This document shows, in pieces, positions 51,553 to 59,624 of a stretch of 64,000 bases of DNA. The position numbers and the translations under genes were made by a program. Position 1 is the stretch's first letter, and each line of letters opens with the position of its first letter. The notes beneath the pieces were generated by a model. The model did no database searches. It saw only the letters and a program-made list of their open reading frames with translations, and was not told the origin of the DNA. The DNA comes from Streptomyces phaeolivaceus (lineage in GTDB: Bacteria > Actinomycetota > Actinomycetes > Streptomycetales > Streptomycetaceae): positions 7,998,001-8,062,000 of the forward strand of contig NZ_CP045096.1 in NCBI RefSeq assembly GCF_009184865.1, in the 5' to 3' direction.

Positions 51553-52784
51553 CCGGTCACCTGCCCAGCGTTGCCGCTGGTGCGGGTCACTGCGGGCGTC
51601 TCCCCCACGAGCTGGGCCCATACTTCCCTCGGGCGCCTCAGGAGCAGCCCATCACACTTCTCCCACGTCGCTCGGCGGCCGGCAGCCATGCGCGGATAAT
51701 GATCCATGAGGGCGTCGATCGCCATATACGCCTCCATTCGGGCCAACGGCGCACCGAGGCAACTGTGAATACCGCGTCCAAAGGCGACATGCTGCACGGC
51801 AACCTGTCGTGTGATATCGAAATGACGAGCTGTCGATCCCCAGGCAGCGTCGTCGTGATTGGCAGACTGGATGCTGAGGTAAGCCTTGTGACCCGCGGTC
51901 ACGGGGCACTCGCCGATGACGGTGTCCTGTACTACGGATCGCGTCATGAACTGCGCCGGCGAGTCAAACCTCAGAGACTCTTCGATTGCGTTTTTGAGCA
52001 GCGATCGGTCGGCAACTATGCGCGCCCAGTCGCCATGTTCCAAGAGCCGGTATATGCAATTCGCAATCAACGCACGGGTTGTGTCCGTAGCAGCGGCGAA
52101 GAGTTGCCTCAAGTGCATGACGACCTCAAGGTCTTCCATCTCGCGCTCTCCCGGAGCAGCGAAACAGAGATTGTCCAGGACGTCGTCCCGGCGGTGCTCA
52201 GGATGTTCGCGCCGGTCGCGCACGATCTGACCCATCAGTTCCATCAGTCTGTCGTATTCCGGCATGGTCGTCTCGGGCGCAGGGACCGCCTCGACCAGCG
52301 CGTCCGCCAGGACCTCGACCTCGGACCAGTACTCCTCGGAAAGGCCGATCATGGAGTACGTCACGGCCGACGGGATGTGCGATATGTAGTCCTTGTGGAG
52401 GTCCACTTCGCCGGAGAGCGGTAGCCCGTCCATCGTCTTCGCTATGACTCGTGCGACATGTGGACCGAGCAAGCGGAGCTTCTTGGGAGCCATGCTCCGA
52501 AGAAGCCTCGACCGTAGTTCCGTGTGTACTGGCGGGTCGAGGTTCGTAATACCAGGAAATGCGTGATTCCGATCTTCGCGGCCAATCGTGAAGTTCCCCC
52601 TGTTCGAAAAGGCCGCACTATCCTTGAACAGGGCTCGGACATCTCTGTCAGAGGTCACGACGAACAAGACATCACTGACTTGGGTGACGGGGCACTCGCG
52701 GCGCGCGGCTTCGAGAGCGTCGTCGGGATCGGCCACGTGACCCGCATTGTGCGGGGTGAACGGAGTAACGTTTTCTTCGGTCAC
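51549..52784 (-). CDS. Cytochrome P450, 411 aa
   Basis: Soluble bacterial P450: I-helix oxygen motif AAATDTTRALIAN, ExxR as EESLRFD, heme loop VAFGRGIHSCLGAPLARME with the cysteine thiolate. Hydroxylates or oxidises an unknown small substrate, using the ferredoxin below. GTG 52784 gives a normal family length and has AGGAAGG upstream; the frame stays open further upstream only because it runs in frame into the aminotransferase relic. Its start region is nearly identical to that of the cupin-HDO gene (ACACGTGACCGA). Confidence 0.92.
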   Translation of the reverse strand: MTEENVTPFTPHNAGHVADPDDALEAARRECPVTQVSDVLFVVTSDRDVRALFKDSAAFSNRGNFTIGREDRNHAFPGITNLDPPVHTELRSRLLRSMAPKKLRLLGPHVARVIAKTMDGLPLSGEVDLHKDYISHIPSAVTYSMIGLSEEYWSEVEVLADALVEAVPAPETTMPEYDRLMELMGQIVRDRREHPEHRRDDVLDNLCFAAPGEREMEDLEVVMHLRQLFAAATDTTRALIANCIYRLLEHGDWARIVADRSLLKNAIEESLRFDSPAQFMTRSVVQDTVIGECPVTAGHKAYLSIQSANHDDAAWGSTARHFDITRQVAVQHVAFGRGIHSCLGAPLARMEAYMAIDALMDHYPRMAAGRRATWEKCDGLLLRRPREVWAQLVGETPAVTRTSGNAGQVTG

Positions 52785-52825
52785 GTGTGTTCGCCTTCCT
52801 GCGAATGCGAATGCGATAGAGGGTT

Positions 52826-52981
52826 TCGTGGAGTTTTGCTCGGCGATCCGGATGGAAATGAATCCGGCGTCGGCAAGAACGTCGAGCCCCTCAGAACAGC
52901 CCATGAGGGTTTCCGCCACCTGGTCGCGTTCTGTCGCACAGGAAGCGGTCCTGGACGCGAGTTGTGCGGGTTGGTCAATTC
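52826..52981 (-). pseudogene. Relic of the aminotransferase 3' part
   Basis: Encodes VAETLMGCSEGLDVLADAGF and ISIRIAEQ, matching LAKNLMDCPDVLDVFADAGF and ISVRIADQ of the aminotransferase at 48261-49313. At DNA level, CGGAAATGAATCCGGCGT-type blocks and GGTCGCGTTC, GACGCGAG, TGTGCGGG and GGTCAATTCC follow in the same order as at 48415-48570. About 155 bp of the equivalent 3' end are deleted before the shared leader at 52781-52825. Confidence 0.85.
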
Positions 52982-53028
52982 CGCCAGTTCGGTCGCCGTT
53001 ATTTGAAAACTAAGTCGCGGCTACTTCT

Positions 53029-53065
53029 GTGTATGGTGCCAGGTTATTTTTCCTGATACTTGTCA
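53029..53065 (-). promoter_or_regulatory. Putative promoter/operator of the P450 operon (copy B)
   Basis: Same arrangement as copy A with one change in the palindrome (TGACAAGTATCA) and CATACA in the -10 position. The spacer is unchanged. Confidence 0.55.
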
Positions 53066-53135
53066 TCCAGTGCGCAGTTTTCTGTCAGTACGTGCCACGC
53101 CACCGGAGTCGGCGGTGGGTCCGGTCGCTGAGCGC

Positions 53136-53191
53136 GGCCTTTTGCCCGTCGCCTCGGTAGTCCGGTCCTCCCGAGGCGACGGGCAAAGGCC
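53136..53191. terminator. Long 21-bp hairpin
   Basis: GGCC-TTTTGCCCGTCGCCTCGG (53136-53157, one bulged T) pairs with its complement at 53171-53191, loop about 13 nt. It may insulate the P450 promoter from transcription of the IS remnants. Copy A keeps only the right arm. Confidence 0.8.
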
Positions 53192-53243
53192 GCGCGAACT
53201 GGCTGAAACGGTGCAATGAGAGTGCGCAGAGCTCGCAATCCGA

Positions 53244-53640
53244 TCATGGGCGAGCCTTCTTGAGGCATCTCCAGCAGATGAGGCAGAGGACGAGGGAGAC
53301 GTGAGCGTCGTGCAGGTCGAGCCGTCTTTCCCACTGGGCGGCCAGGCGATTGAACTGGTGGAGCAGGACCGGGGGCCCGCGTGGACGGCCCGGCTTGCCG
53401 GTGACGGGCGGGATGCCGTCCGGCAGGGCCAGGATTCGGGTGACGTCGTTGACGTTGGTCGCAGTGATGATGCCCCTGAACGGGTGCCGCTCTCGCCTGC
53501 AGATCAGTTGGTGTTCACTGCCCGTCTTCCGATGGCCGACCGGCGAAGGGCCGGTGGCTTTACCCTCCCCTCCTTCGCACGGATGTGGATCAACGGACAT
53601 TTCGTGGAACCATGCCCGGACCCGGTTGTCGATCAGTGAG
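53244..53640 (-). pseudogene. IS5-family transposase remnant
   Basis: The minus strand reads ATGPSPVGHRKTGSEHQLIC, then TATNVNDVTRILALPDGIPP and GKPGRPRG, then jumps to LLHQFNRLAAQWERRLDLHD and LICWRCLKK. These are parts of an IS5-type DDE transposase with roughly 55 residues around the second catalytic Asp and Glu deleted, and the N-terminus lost beyond about 53640. Non-functional. Confidence 0.8.
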
Positions 53641-53753
53641 CTCTTTCAGCGTGGCCACTGATCGGGTGACGGGATCGGTGCCCGCAACGCACGAGGCTCC
53701 CGTGCCGTCGGGGGAGGTGTTCGAAGTCTCAACCCACAGGCGCAGGAGCCGCG

Positions 53754-54502
53754 TTGGTTCCGTATTCTGCCGCACTCGACCTTCCTCACGCCCTGGTCGA
53801 GTGGGTCACCATGCTCATCGTCACCCGCGAGGGTGACCGCCGCTGCAAGCTATCGCCGCACCAGCGTGCGCTGGTCGGCCTGGTGTACCTGCGCCGGCAC
53901 GACACCCTCGCCCAGCTCGCGGCCGGCTTCGGTATCTCCGTGGGCACCGCCCACGCCTACACGACAGCCGTTGTCGACCTGCTCGCCGACCGCGCCCCGG
54001 CCTGCTGCGCGCCCTGCGCGTAGCCGACCCGGACCACGTCCTGCTCGACGGCACCCTCGCCGAGTGCGACCGAGTCGGCGACAGCCGGGCCGACTTCTCC
54101 CACAAACACCGACGCCACGGGGTGAACGTGCAGGTCGTGACCGACCCTGTCGGGCGGCTGCTGTGGATCTCACCCGCACTGCCCGGCCGCGCGCACGACC
54201 TCACCGCGGCCCGCGCCCACCGGATCATCCGGATCTGTGAACGCCAGGGCGTTCCCATCCTCGCCGACCGCGCCTACATGGGAGCAGGCCCATGGGTGAC
54301 GACACCCCTCAGACGCCCACCGAACGGCGACCTCACACCGACCCAGCAGACCGTCAACCGCGCGCTGTCCGCGGCACGGGCGCCCGTCGAACGCGGCGTC
54401 GCACGACTGAAGTCGTGGCGGATCTTCCGCAGATCCCGGTGCGGCCCGAACCGAATGTCGGCAATCTCGGCGGCCGTACTCACTCTGGAGCGGCAACGCT
54501 GA
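53754..54502 (+). pseudogene. IS5-like transposase split by a frameshift
   Basis: First part GTG 53754-54023 ([20 protein letters not shown], helix-turn-helix [20 protein letters not shown]). The continuation lies in another frame: [20 protein letters not shown] through KHRRHGVNVQVVTDPVGRLL, ending VLTLERQR at 54502. The join is near CGCGCCCCGGCC (about 53997), so one base was gained or lost. The DDE residues (LDGTL, ADRAYMGAG, APVERGVARLK) are present. Programmed frameshifting is possible but the site is not a classic slippery heptamer. Confidence 0.82.
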
Positions 54503-55415
54503 AGAAGCTCAGTCCGTCCCCAAGCGAGACCGAGACCGCTTCGTCGGCGTCCCGGCCGAGGAGACTGAGCAGTCGCCGTCCCTCGCCGCCAAGGCGTGGA
54601 GCACGACGACGCCTGGCCGTCGCTCAGCGCCTGGATCGATATCGAGCTCACGGTGATCTTCGCGACAGACGGTGCCATATGACTCGTACGCCGCCGAGAC
54701 GCCGCTTCCGCTTACAACTCCCGCAGGGTCAGCGATGGCTCGATGCTCAGGTAGGCCGTTCATCTGGTCATGGTGAGGGCCGGAGCATGTGAGCTGATCA
54801 TGCAGGAGTACCGAGCCAAAGCTCGTCGCCATGCGTGATCGCCGAACTCATCTCTCGGGCGATCTCCGACAAGCCCATCGCCAAGGGCCCCAACAACCCC
54901 CGGAATCGCCGTGGTTCTGACCAGCGACGCGTATCCAAGACCATCGCCGACCACCTCCTGCCACAGCACACCGACTACGCAGCACAGTGCCGAGCAACCA
55001 CTCGCATCGCATCAGGAACTGGCCACCTTCACCCGTACGCGGCTGGGGACGTTCGGAGTGACGGAGACGGCCCGCAAGCCCGGCTGGATCAGGCGATATC
55101 GCAGGCGCTGACGCCATGTCAGAAGCTGCCGCCGACCACATCGCCGACCACATCGAGACCGCGAACCTCTCGGCAATTTTTAGTTCACTGCAAGTTTACT
55201 TACCATTAGATAACCATATGCAGGCGACAGGGTGGGGTGCCTTTGCTGTCTGCTTTAATTCGTTCACGCAAGCCTGGAAGTTGGCTGAAAATCGCCTTCA
55301 TATTATTGACTGCAAATCGAAATGATTACTTCGTTGGAAGTTGGATGGCGAAGACAGTAAGAAGAAAGGTAAGTAAGAAGGCCTGCCGATTCTGTGCATT
55401 GGAGGGTGGTCCTCC
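54503..55415. other. Degenerate region with AraC promoter, 913 bp
   Basis: 54503-55150 shows short frames without codon bias or known products; probably decayed mobile-element sequence. 55160-55400 is strikingly AT-rich (TTTTTAGTTCACTGCAAG, TTACCATTAGATAACC, AAGAAGAAAGG) compared with the genome and presumably holds the AraC gene promoter. Confidence 0.55.
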
Positions 55416-56330
55416 GTGGTCAATCCTGAGAAGTTTCCCTTTCTTGCCGGTGAGCATCCTTACGGCAGTTATTTGCGCACGCCGATGTCGCACATGGACA
55501 TGAACTCTATCAGTGCGGACGGAATTGAAGTGACGACCGTGGACTGCGGACCGGCCGCCATCAGGTTCGAGAATGACTCAAGCGATCCCCATGCGTCGCC
55601 ACAATGCGTCATCTTTTACATGCTGTCGGGGGTCGCATTCACGGTCCACGAGGGACATTGTGTGGAAATCGATACGGGCACTCTTATTGTCACCGATAAC
55701 TGTGCCGACTTCTCATTTCACACGCCGGGTGTCTCGCGACTACTCGTCCTCCGCTTCGCGGGAGAGATGATGGACGCAATGCCGACCGCACACCGGGGAG
55801 CTTTCCGCGTGGTACGGAGACCCGAGGAGTCACAGACGGGATCGCTGTTATTTCCCCTCCTCAGGACTCTTGCCACGGAAATTTGGAACGTCGACGGTGA
55901 ATTAGGTCCCGGCCTGGGGCATATCGTTTGCTTTCTCGGTATGTCCATGGCGAGAATCGCGTACGCAGATATGAGCGACTACCACCCGGCCGGCGGTGTC
56001 CCCCTCTTGATCGATGTGAAGGAATCCATCGAAAGGCAGCTCAGCTTTTTCGGCGTCGGACCGGCAACAATTGCGGCCGAGCATCACATATCAGTGCGGC
56101 AACTGCACCGGCTGTTCGAACCTGCCGGCGAGAGTGTCATGCAGTACATCAGGCGCCGGCGTCTGGAGGGTTTCGCACGCGACCTTGTCGATCCAGATCT
56201 GCGACACCGGAAAATAAGTGAACTGGCCGCCGCCTGGGGCATGCCGGACTCAGCGATGCTCAGCAAGAATTTCCGATCCGCCTACGGTGTGCCACCTCGG
56301 GAATACCGCAAAAGATACTGTCCCAAATGA
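55416..56330 (+). CDS. AraC-family transcriptional regulator, 304 aa
   Basis: The N-terminal cupin-like sensing domain carries VIFYMLSGVAFTVHEGHCVE and a TDNCADFSFHTPG segment as in AraC-binding-like activators; the C-terminal AraC double helix-turn-helix spans about 205-300 (SVRQLHRLFEPAGESVMQYI, KISELAAAWGMPDSAMLSKN, GVPPREYRKRY). Starts at GTG 55416 behind GGAGGG. It is the only regulator in the island and the likely controller of the two shared promoters. Confidence 0.9.
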   Translation: MVNPEKFPFLAGEHPYGSYLRTPMSHMDMNSISADGIEVTTVDCGPAAIRFENDSSDPHASPQCVIFYMLSGVAFTVHEGHCVEIDTGTLIVTDNCADFSFHTPGVSRLLVLRFAGEMMDAMPTAHRGAFRVVRRPEESQTGSLLFPLLRTLATEIWNVDGELGPGLGHIVCFLGMSMARIAYADMSDYHPAGGVPLLIDVKESIERQLSFFGVGPATIAAEHHISVRQLHRLFEPAGESVMQYIRRRRLEGFARDLVDPDLRHRKISELAAAWGMPDSAMLSKNFRSAYGVPPREYRKRYCPK

Positions 56331-56498
56331 GCTGGCGACGGTCGGACCTCAAGGGTCGGTGGAACTGCGTCGCGTCGGTGGGCTCCGTCAGTGCCACGGT
56401 GTTGCCGCCCGGATTCGCCACGGTGCTGACCAGATCGAAACAGCTGGTGCCAACTTCCTGCTGGTGACGGATCACGGTGTAGCCCTCGGCGGGCCCTG
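56331..56498. other. Short spacer with possible gene fragment
   Basis: On the minus strand a frame reads YTVIRHQQEVGTSCFDLVST then VANPGGNTVALTEPTDA, which looks like part of a real protein but was not recognised. It is cut by the IS3 left end. Confidence 0.35.
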
Positions 56499-56562
56499 AC
56501 CCCTGATTTTGGACACACGAGACACTGGATCCTGAGGATCTGAGAACGGACATCTCGTGGTC

Positions 56563-56862
56563 ATGAAGAACTATCCGCCGCAGTTCAAGGCGGACGCGGT
56601 CGCGCTGTACCAGTCGCGGCCCGAGGCGACGATCCGGCAGGTTGCCGCCGATCTGGGGATCAATCCCGAGACCCTGCGCAACTGGGTCCGGGCGGCTGGC
56701 GCGAGCCGGCCGCGGGGACGCCGGGCGGAGGTGCCCACCGATCCGCCCACGCCGTTGGAGGCGGAGAACGCAGCGCTGCGCAAGAAGGTCCGTGAGTTGG
56801 AGGAAGAACGCGAGATCCTGCGCAAGGCGGCCAAGTATTTCGCCCGGGAGACACGCTGGTGA
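56563..56862 (+). CDS. IS3-family transposase OrfA, 99 aa
   Basis: Reads MKNYPPQFKADAVALYQSRP; helix-turn-helix TIRQVAADLGINPETLRNWV binds the IS ends, and a leucine-zipper-like coiled coil (LEAENAALRKKVRELEEERE) ends in ILRKAAKYFARET, the usual OrfA/OrfB overlap. ATG 56563 fits the family better than the upstream GTG. Confidence 0.88.
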   Translation: MKNYPPQFKADAVALYQSRPEATIRQVAADLGINPETLRNWVRAAGASRPRGRRAEVPTDPPTPLEAENAALRKKVRELEEEREILRKAAKYFARETRW

Positions 56863-57250
56863 ACCGCTTCCAGTTCGTCGCCGACCACCAGCGCCGCTCG
56901 GCGTGAAGCGGCTGTGCACCATCCTGGGCATCGCCCGTTCCAGCTTCTACTACTGGCGCCGGACCGCTGAGGACCGGGCCGCCCGTCAGGCCGCCGACGT
57001 CCGCCTCGCCACCCGGATACGGGCCGTGCACCACGAATCGGGCGGCACCTACGGCGTCCCCAGGATCACCGCCGAACTCCGCGAAACGGGCGAGCGCATC
57101 AACCACAAGCGGATCGCCCGGGTGATGCGGAGCATCGGCCTGGCCGGAGTGCGACTGCGGCGCAGGCACCGCACCACGACCGCGGACCCGGCTGCGGCGA
57201 AGGCCCCGGACCTGATCGGCCGCGACTTCACCGCAAGTGAGCCGAACACG
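56859..57250 (+). pseudogene. IS3-family transposase OrfB, frameshifted and truncated
   Basis: Starts VNRFQFVADHQRR, where one base is missing in CGCCGCTCGGCGTGAAG (expected a Tyr codon before Gly-Val-Lys), then continues in the next frame with GVKRLCTILGIARSSFYYW and GGTYGVPRITAELRETGERI, stopping at RDFTASEPNTK just before the first catalytic Asp of the DDE domain. Confidence 0.85.
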
Positions 57251-57252
57251 AA

Positions 57253-57342
57253 GGACCGGGCTGGCGGCTGCGTGCCGTCGGGCAGGGCTACGACCATGGC
57301 CTGGCCGAACTCGCGCGCGGCTACGGCGTCGATGTGGCGTGA
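57253..57342 (+). pseudogene. C-terminal fragment of a TerD-family stress protein
   Basis: The plus frame ending at TGA 57342 reads GPGWRLRAVGQGYDHGLAEL then ARGYGVDVA, the characteristic end of TerD/TerE-like proteins. Everything upstream of it has been replaced by the IS3 remnant. Confidence 0.7.
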
Positions 57343-57621
57343 ACGTTGCGGAGGGTGAGGATCCCGAAAGCGGGGGCCGGGCGCATCACGAGCACCGAGG
57401 TCCGCGACGAGTCGGTCTCCGTGGCCGCCGCCGCCGCCGCCGTGAGCGTGTCCGCGCCATAGTCATCCCCTGCCCCTGCCCCTGCCCCTGCCCCTGCCCC
57501 TGCCCCTGCCTCGGATCGCTCCACGTCAGCTCGGCGGTCTCGGCATCCGGCGGTGGATCGAGCCGTCGGGCTTTGGGCCTGGGGCCGCCCGGACGGCTGC
57601 CTGCGTCCGGCCGCCCGTTGG
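57343..57621. other. Spacer with a (CCCCTG) microsatellite
   Basis: Lies between the TerD fragment and the EEP gene end. Seven perfect CCCCTG units at 57467-57508. The open frames across it encode only Gly-Gln or Pro-Cys repeats and are not called. Confidence 0.7.
57467..57508. repeat. (CCCCTG)7 hexanucleotide microsatellite
   Basis: Seven perfect copies in a row. Copy number is expected to vary between isolates by slipped-strand replication. Confidence 0.95.
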
Positions 57622-58818
57622 TCACCAGCTGATGTCGGCCGCCACCGGAAGGTGGTCGCTGGTGGTGGCCGCGAGTACCCAGGAGCTGTTCGGTCGTACT
57701 CCGCGGAACAGGATCTGGTCGATGCGGGCCGTCGGGAGAGGCGCGGGCCAGCTGAAGCCGAAGCCGTCTCCGGCCGTTTCCTGGGTTGAGCGCAGTTGGG
57801 AGGTGAGGTCGGCGAGGGCGCGGTCGTCGGTGGTGGCGTTCAGGTCGCCGAGCAGGAGTACCCGCTCGTTCTTCTCGGCGGTGACGGCCTCGGCGAGTGC
57901 CTGTGCGTTTCTGTCCCGGGTGGTCGTCCAGAAGCCGGACCTGGGGTTCAGCCGTACGGATCCCAGGTGGGCCACGTACACGGCGAGGGGCCCGTGGTCC
58001 GTGGTCACCGTGGTGCGCAGCGCGCGGTTGTAGGAGAGCTTGACGTCGGCCGGCTTGGTGTCCGCCAGCGGTCCGTAGTCCATCTTGATGTCGACCGGCC
58101 GGGTGTCCGACAGCGGCAGCCTGCTCCACAGCCCGACCGTGCCCTGCACCGAGTGGTACGGGAACGCCCGCGCCAACTCCCTTTCGTACGTGCCCTTTGC
58201 CTCCGGTGTCACCTCCTGCAGCGCCAGCAGGTCCGCCCCGGACGCGGCCAGGTCGCGTGCCGTGCCCGCCGGATCGGGGTTCTCGGCGCCGACGTTGTGG
58301 CTGACCACGGTGAGGTCGCCGGTGCCGTGCGACTTGTCGCCGAGGAGACCGCCGAAGAGGGCCAGCCACACCACGGCCGGCAGCAGCGGTGCGGCCACCG
58401 CAGCGGCGGATCGGCGCCACAGCCCGGCGAGCAGCAGTACGGGGACGAACAGTCCGAACCACGGCAGGAACGTCTCCACCAGGCTGCCGAGGCCCCCGAT
58501 GCGGTTCGGGATCCACGCGTGCAGGAGGAGGAGCAGGCCCAGCAGCAGAGCCGACGCGGCGAGCGGCAGGCCGCGTTTCCAGGGCCCCGGCCGGGACACG
58601 ATGCGCATCACCCGGCGGATGCCCGCGCGCCGACTCCCGGCGGTGCCATCGCGGCGCCCCGCGCGCCGACTCCCGGCGGTGCCTTCGCGGCGCCCCGCGC
58701 GCCGACTCCCGGCGGTGCCTTCGCGACGGCCCGAGCCACCCCGGCACATGTCGCCTCGGCCCGCGCCGCCCCCGTCCACGTCTCCCCGCCCCGTCTCCGG
58801 CGTCTCCACCCCTGTCAT
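57622..58818 (-). CDS. Membrane-anchored endonuclease/exonuclease/phosphatase family protein, 398 aa
   Basis: Three hydrophobic helices (about residues 82-155: LPLAASALLLGLLLLLHAWI and following) precede an EEP catalytic domain facing outside: VVSHNVGAENPD, LLALQEVTPE (metal Glu), YVAHLGS (His), LLGDLNATTDD, and TTSDHLPVAADI (Asp-His). It acts on a phosphodiester; nucleic acid or lipid is undecided. ATG 58818 gives a 60-residue Gly/Arg-rich lead with three 12-aa repeats; starts at 58611 or 58608 (VMRIVSRPG) are equally possible. Confidence 0.82.
   Translation of the reverse strand: MTGVETPETGRGDVDGGGAGRGDMCRGGSGRREGTAGSRRAGRREGTAGSRRAGRRDGTAGSRRAGIRRVMRIVSRPGPWKRGLPLAASALLLGLLLLLHAWIPNRIGGLGSLVETFLPWFGLFVPVLLLAGLWRRSAAAVAAPLLPAVVWLALFGGLLGDKSHGTGDLTVVSHNVGAENPDPAGTARDLAASGADLLALQEVTPEAKGTYERELARAFPYHSVQGTVGLWSRLPLSDTRPVDIKMDYGPLADTKPADVKLSYNRALRTTVTTDHGPLAVYVAHLGSVRLNPRSGFWTTTRDRNAQALAEAVTAEKNERVLLLGDLNATTDDRALADLTSQLRSTQETAGDGFGFSWPAPLPTARIDQILFRGVRPNSSWVLAATTSDHLPVAADISW
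58624..58731 (-). repeat. Three 36-bp tandem repeats in the EEP gene 5' end
   Basis: Copies begin at 58624, 58660 and 58696 and differ at only a few bases. They encode about three copies of a GTAGSRRAGRRE-type 12-residue unit if the distal start is used. Confidence 0.9.
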
Positions 58819-58928
58819 TGCTTGCCGTTCACATCGTTCATGCCGTCAGTGAAGGCGGCGCGGTGTTGCCGGCCCGTATGTGGATTTCGATACGCCGCCG
58901 ATATGTGCCGACTCGTAGCCTCGGCGGT

Positions 58929-59624
58929 ATGCGTGTGCTGATCGTCGAGGACGAGCCCTATCTGGCGGAGGCCATCCGCGACGGCCTGCGGTTGGAGGCG
59001 ATCGCGGCCGATCTCGCCGGTGACGGCGACACCGCTCTGGAACTGCTGAGCGTCAACGCCTATGACATCGCCGTCCTCGACCGCGACATCCCCGGACCGT
59101 CCGGTGACGAGATCGCCGAACGGATCGTCGCCTCCGGCAGCGGTATGCCGATCCTGATGCTCACCGCGGCCGACCGTCTCGACGACAAGGCCTCGGGGTT
59201 CGAACTCGGCGCCGACGACTACCTGACGAAGCCGTTCGAACTCCGAGAACTCGCGCTCAGGCTCAGGGCGCTGGACCGCAGACGTGCCCACAACAGACCT
59301 CCCGTGCGAGCGCTCGCCGGTCTGCGGCTGGATCCGTTCCGCCGTGAGGTCTACCGGGACGGCCGCTATGTCGCGCTGACCAGGAAGCAGTTCGCCGTGC
59401 TCGACGTCCTCCTCGCCGCCGAGGGCGGTGTCGTCAGCGCCGAAGAGCTGCTGGAGCGGGCGTGGGACGAGAACGCCGACCCGTTCACCAACGCCGTACG
59501 CATCACCGTCTCGGCACTGCGCAAACGGCTCGGCGAACCCTCGATCATCGCCACCGTGCCCGGCGTCGGCTACCGGATCGACACGCGACCGCAGGCCGGG
59601 CACGAGGAGGGCGGGCGTGGATAG
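58929..59624 (+). CDS. OmpR-family response regulator, CutR-like, 231 aa
   Basis: Receiver domain with D8 and phospho-acceptor D51 (IAVLDRDIP), switch residues LMLTAAD and KPFELREL, and a winged helix ending WDENADPFTNAVRITVSALR and VPGVGYRI, very close to CutR. An 18-residue tail is extra. The start is ATG 58929, 110 bp from the divergent EEP gene. The stop lies inside the kinase gene, so translation is coupled. Confidence 0.92.
   Translation: MRVLIVEDEPYLAEAIRDGLRLEAIAADLAGDGDTALELLSVNAYDIAVLDRDIPGPSGDEIAERIVASGSGMPILMLTAADRLDDKASGFELGADDYLTKPFELRELALRLRALDRRRAHNRPPVRALAGLRLDPFRREVYRDGRYVALTRKQFAVLDVLLAAEGGVVSAEELLERAWDENADPFTNAVRITVSALRKRLGEPSIIATVPGVGYRIDTRPQAGHEEGGRG

Larger units (their letters stand above)
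52982..53200 (-). repeat. Upstream-region duplication, copy B
   Basis: Second copy of the region upstream of the FAD oxidase (see 50987-51192). It abuts the aminotransferase relic at about 52981 and drives, presumably, the P450-ferredoxin genes. Confidence 0.88.
56499..57252 (+). mobile_element. Truncated IS3-family insertion sequence
   Basis: The left end TGACCCCTGATTTTGGACAC starts at about 56499. OrfA is complete, OrfB starts but carries a one-base deletion and breaks off near 57250, where TerD-like sequence begins. No right inverted repeat is present, so the copy cannot move itself. Confidence 0.8.

Noticed and set aside
53301..53639. Plus-strand frame of 112 codons
   Set aside because: It is the reverse of the IS5 transposase remnant, whose minus-strand translation is clearly recognisable.
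53754..54502. Programmed frameshift making an active IS5 transposase
   Set aside because: The junction lacks a clear slippery heptamer and neighbours are decayed; kept as a pseudogene, with the possibility mentioned.
54835..55209. Possible gene of about 124 codons beginning MIAELISRAISDKPIAKG
   Set aside because: No ribosome site, inconsistent codon use along its length and no recognised family; left as degenerate sequence.
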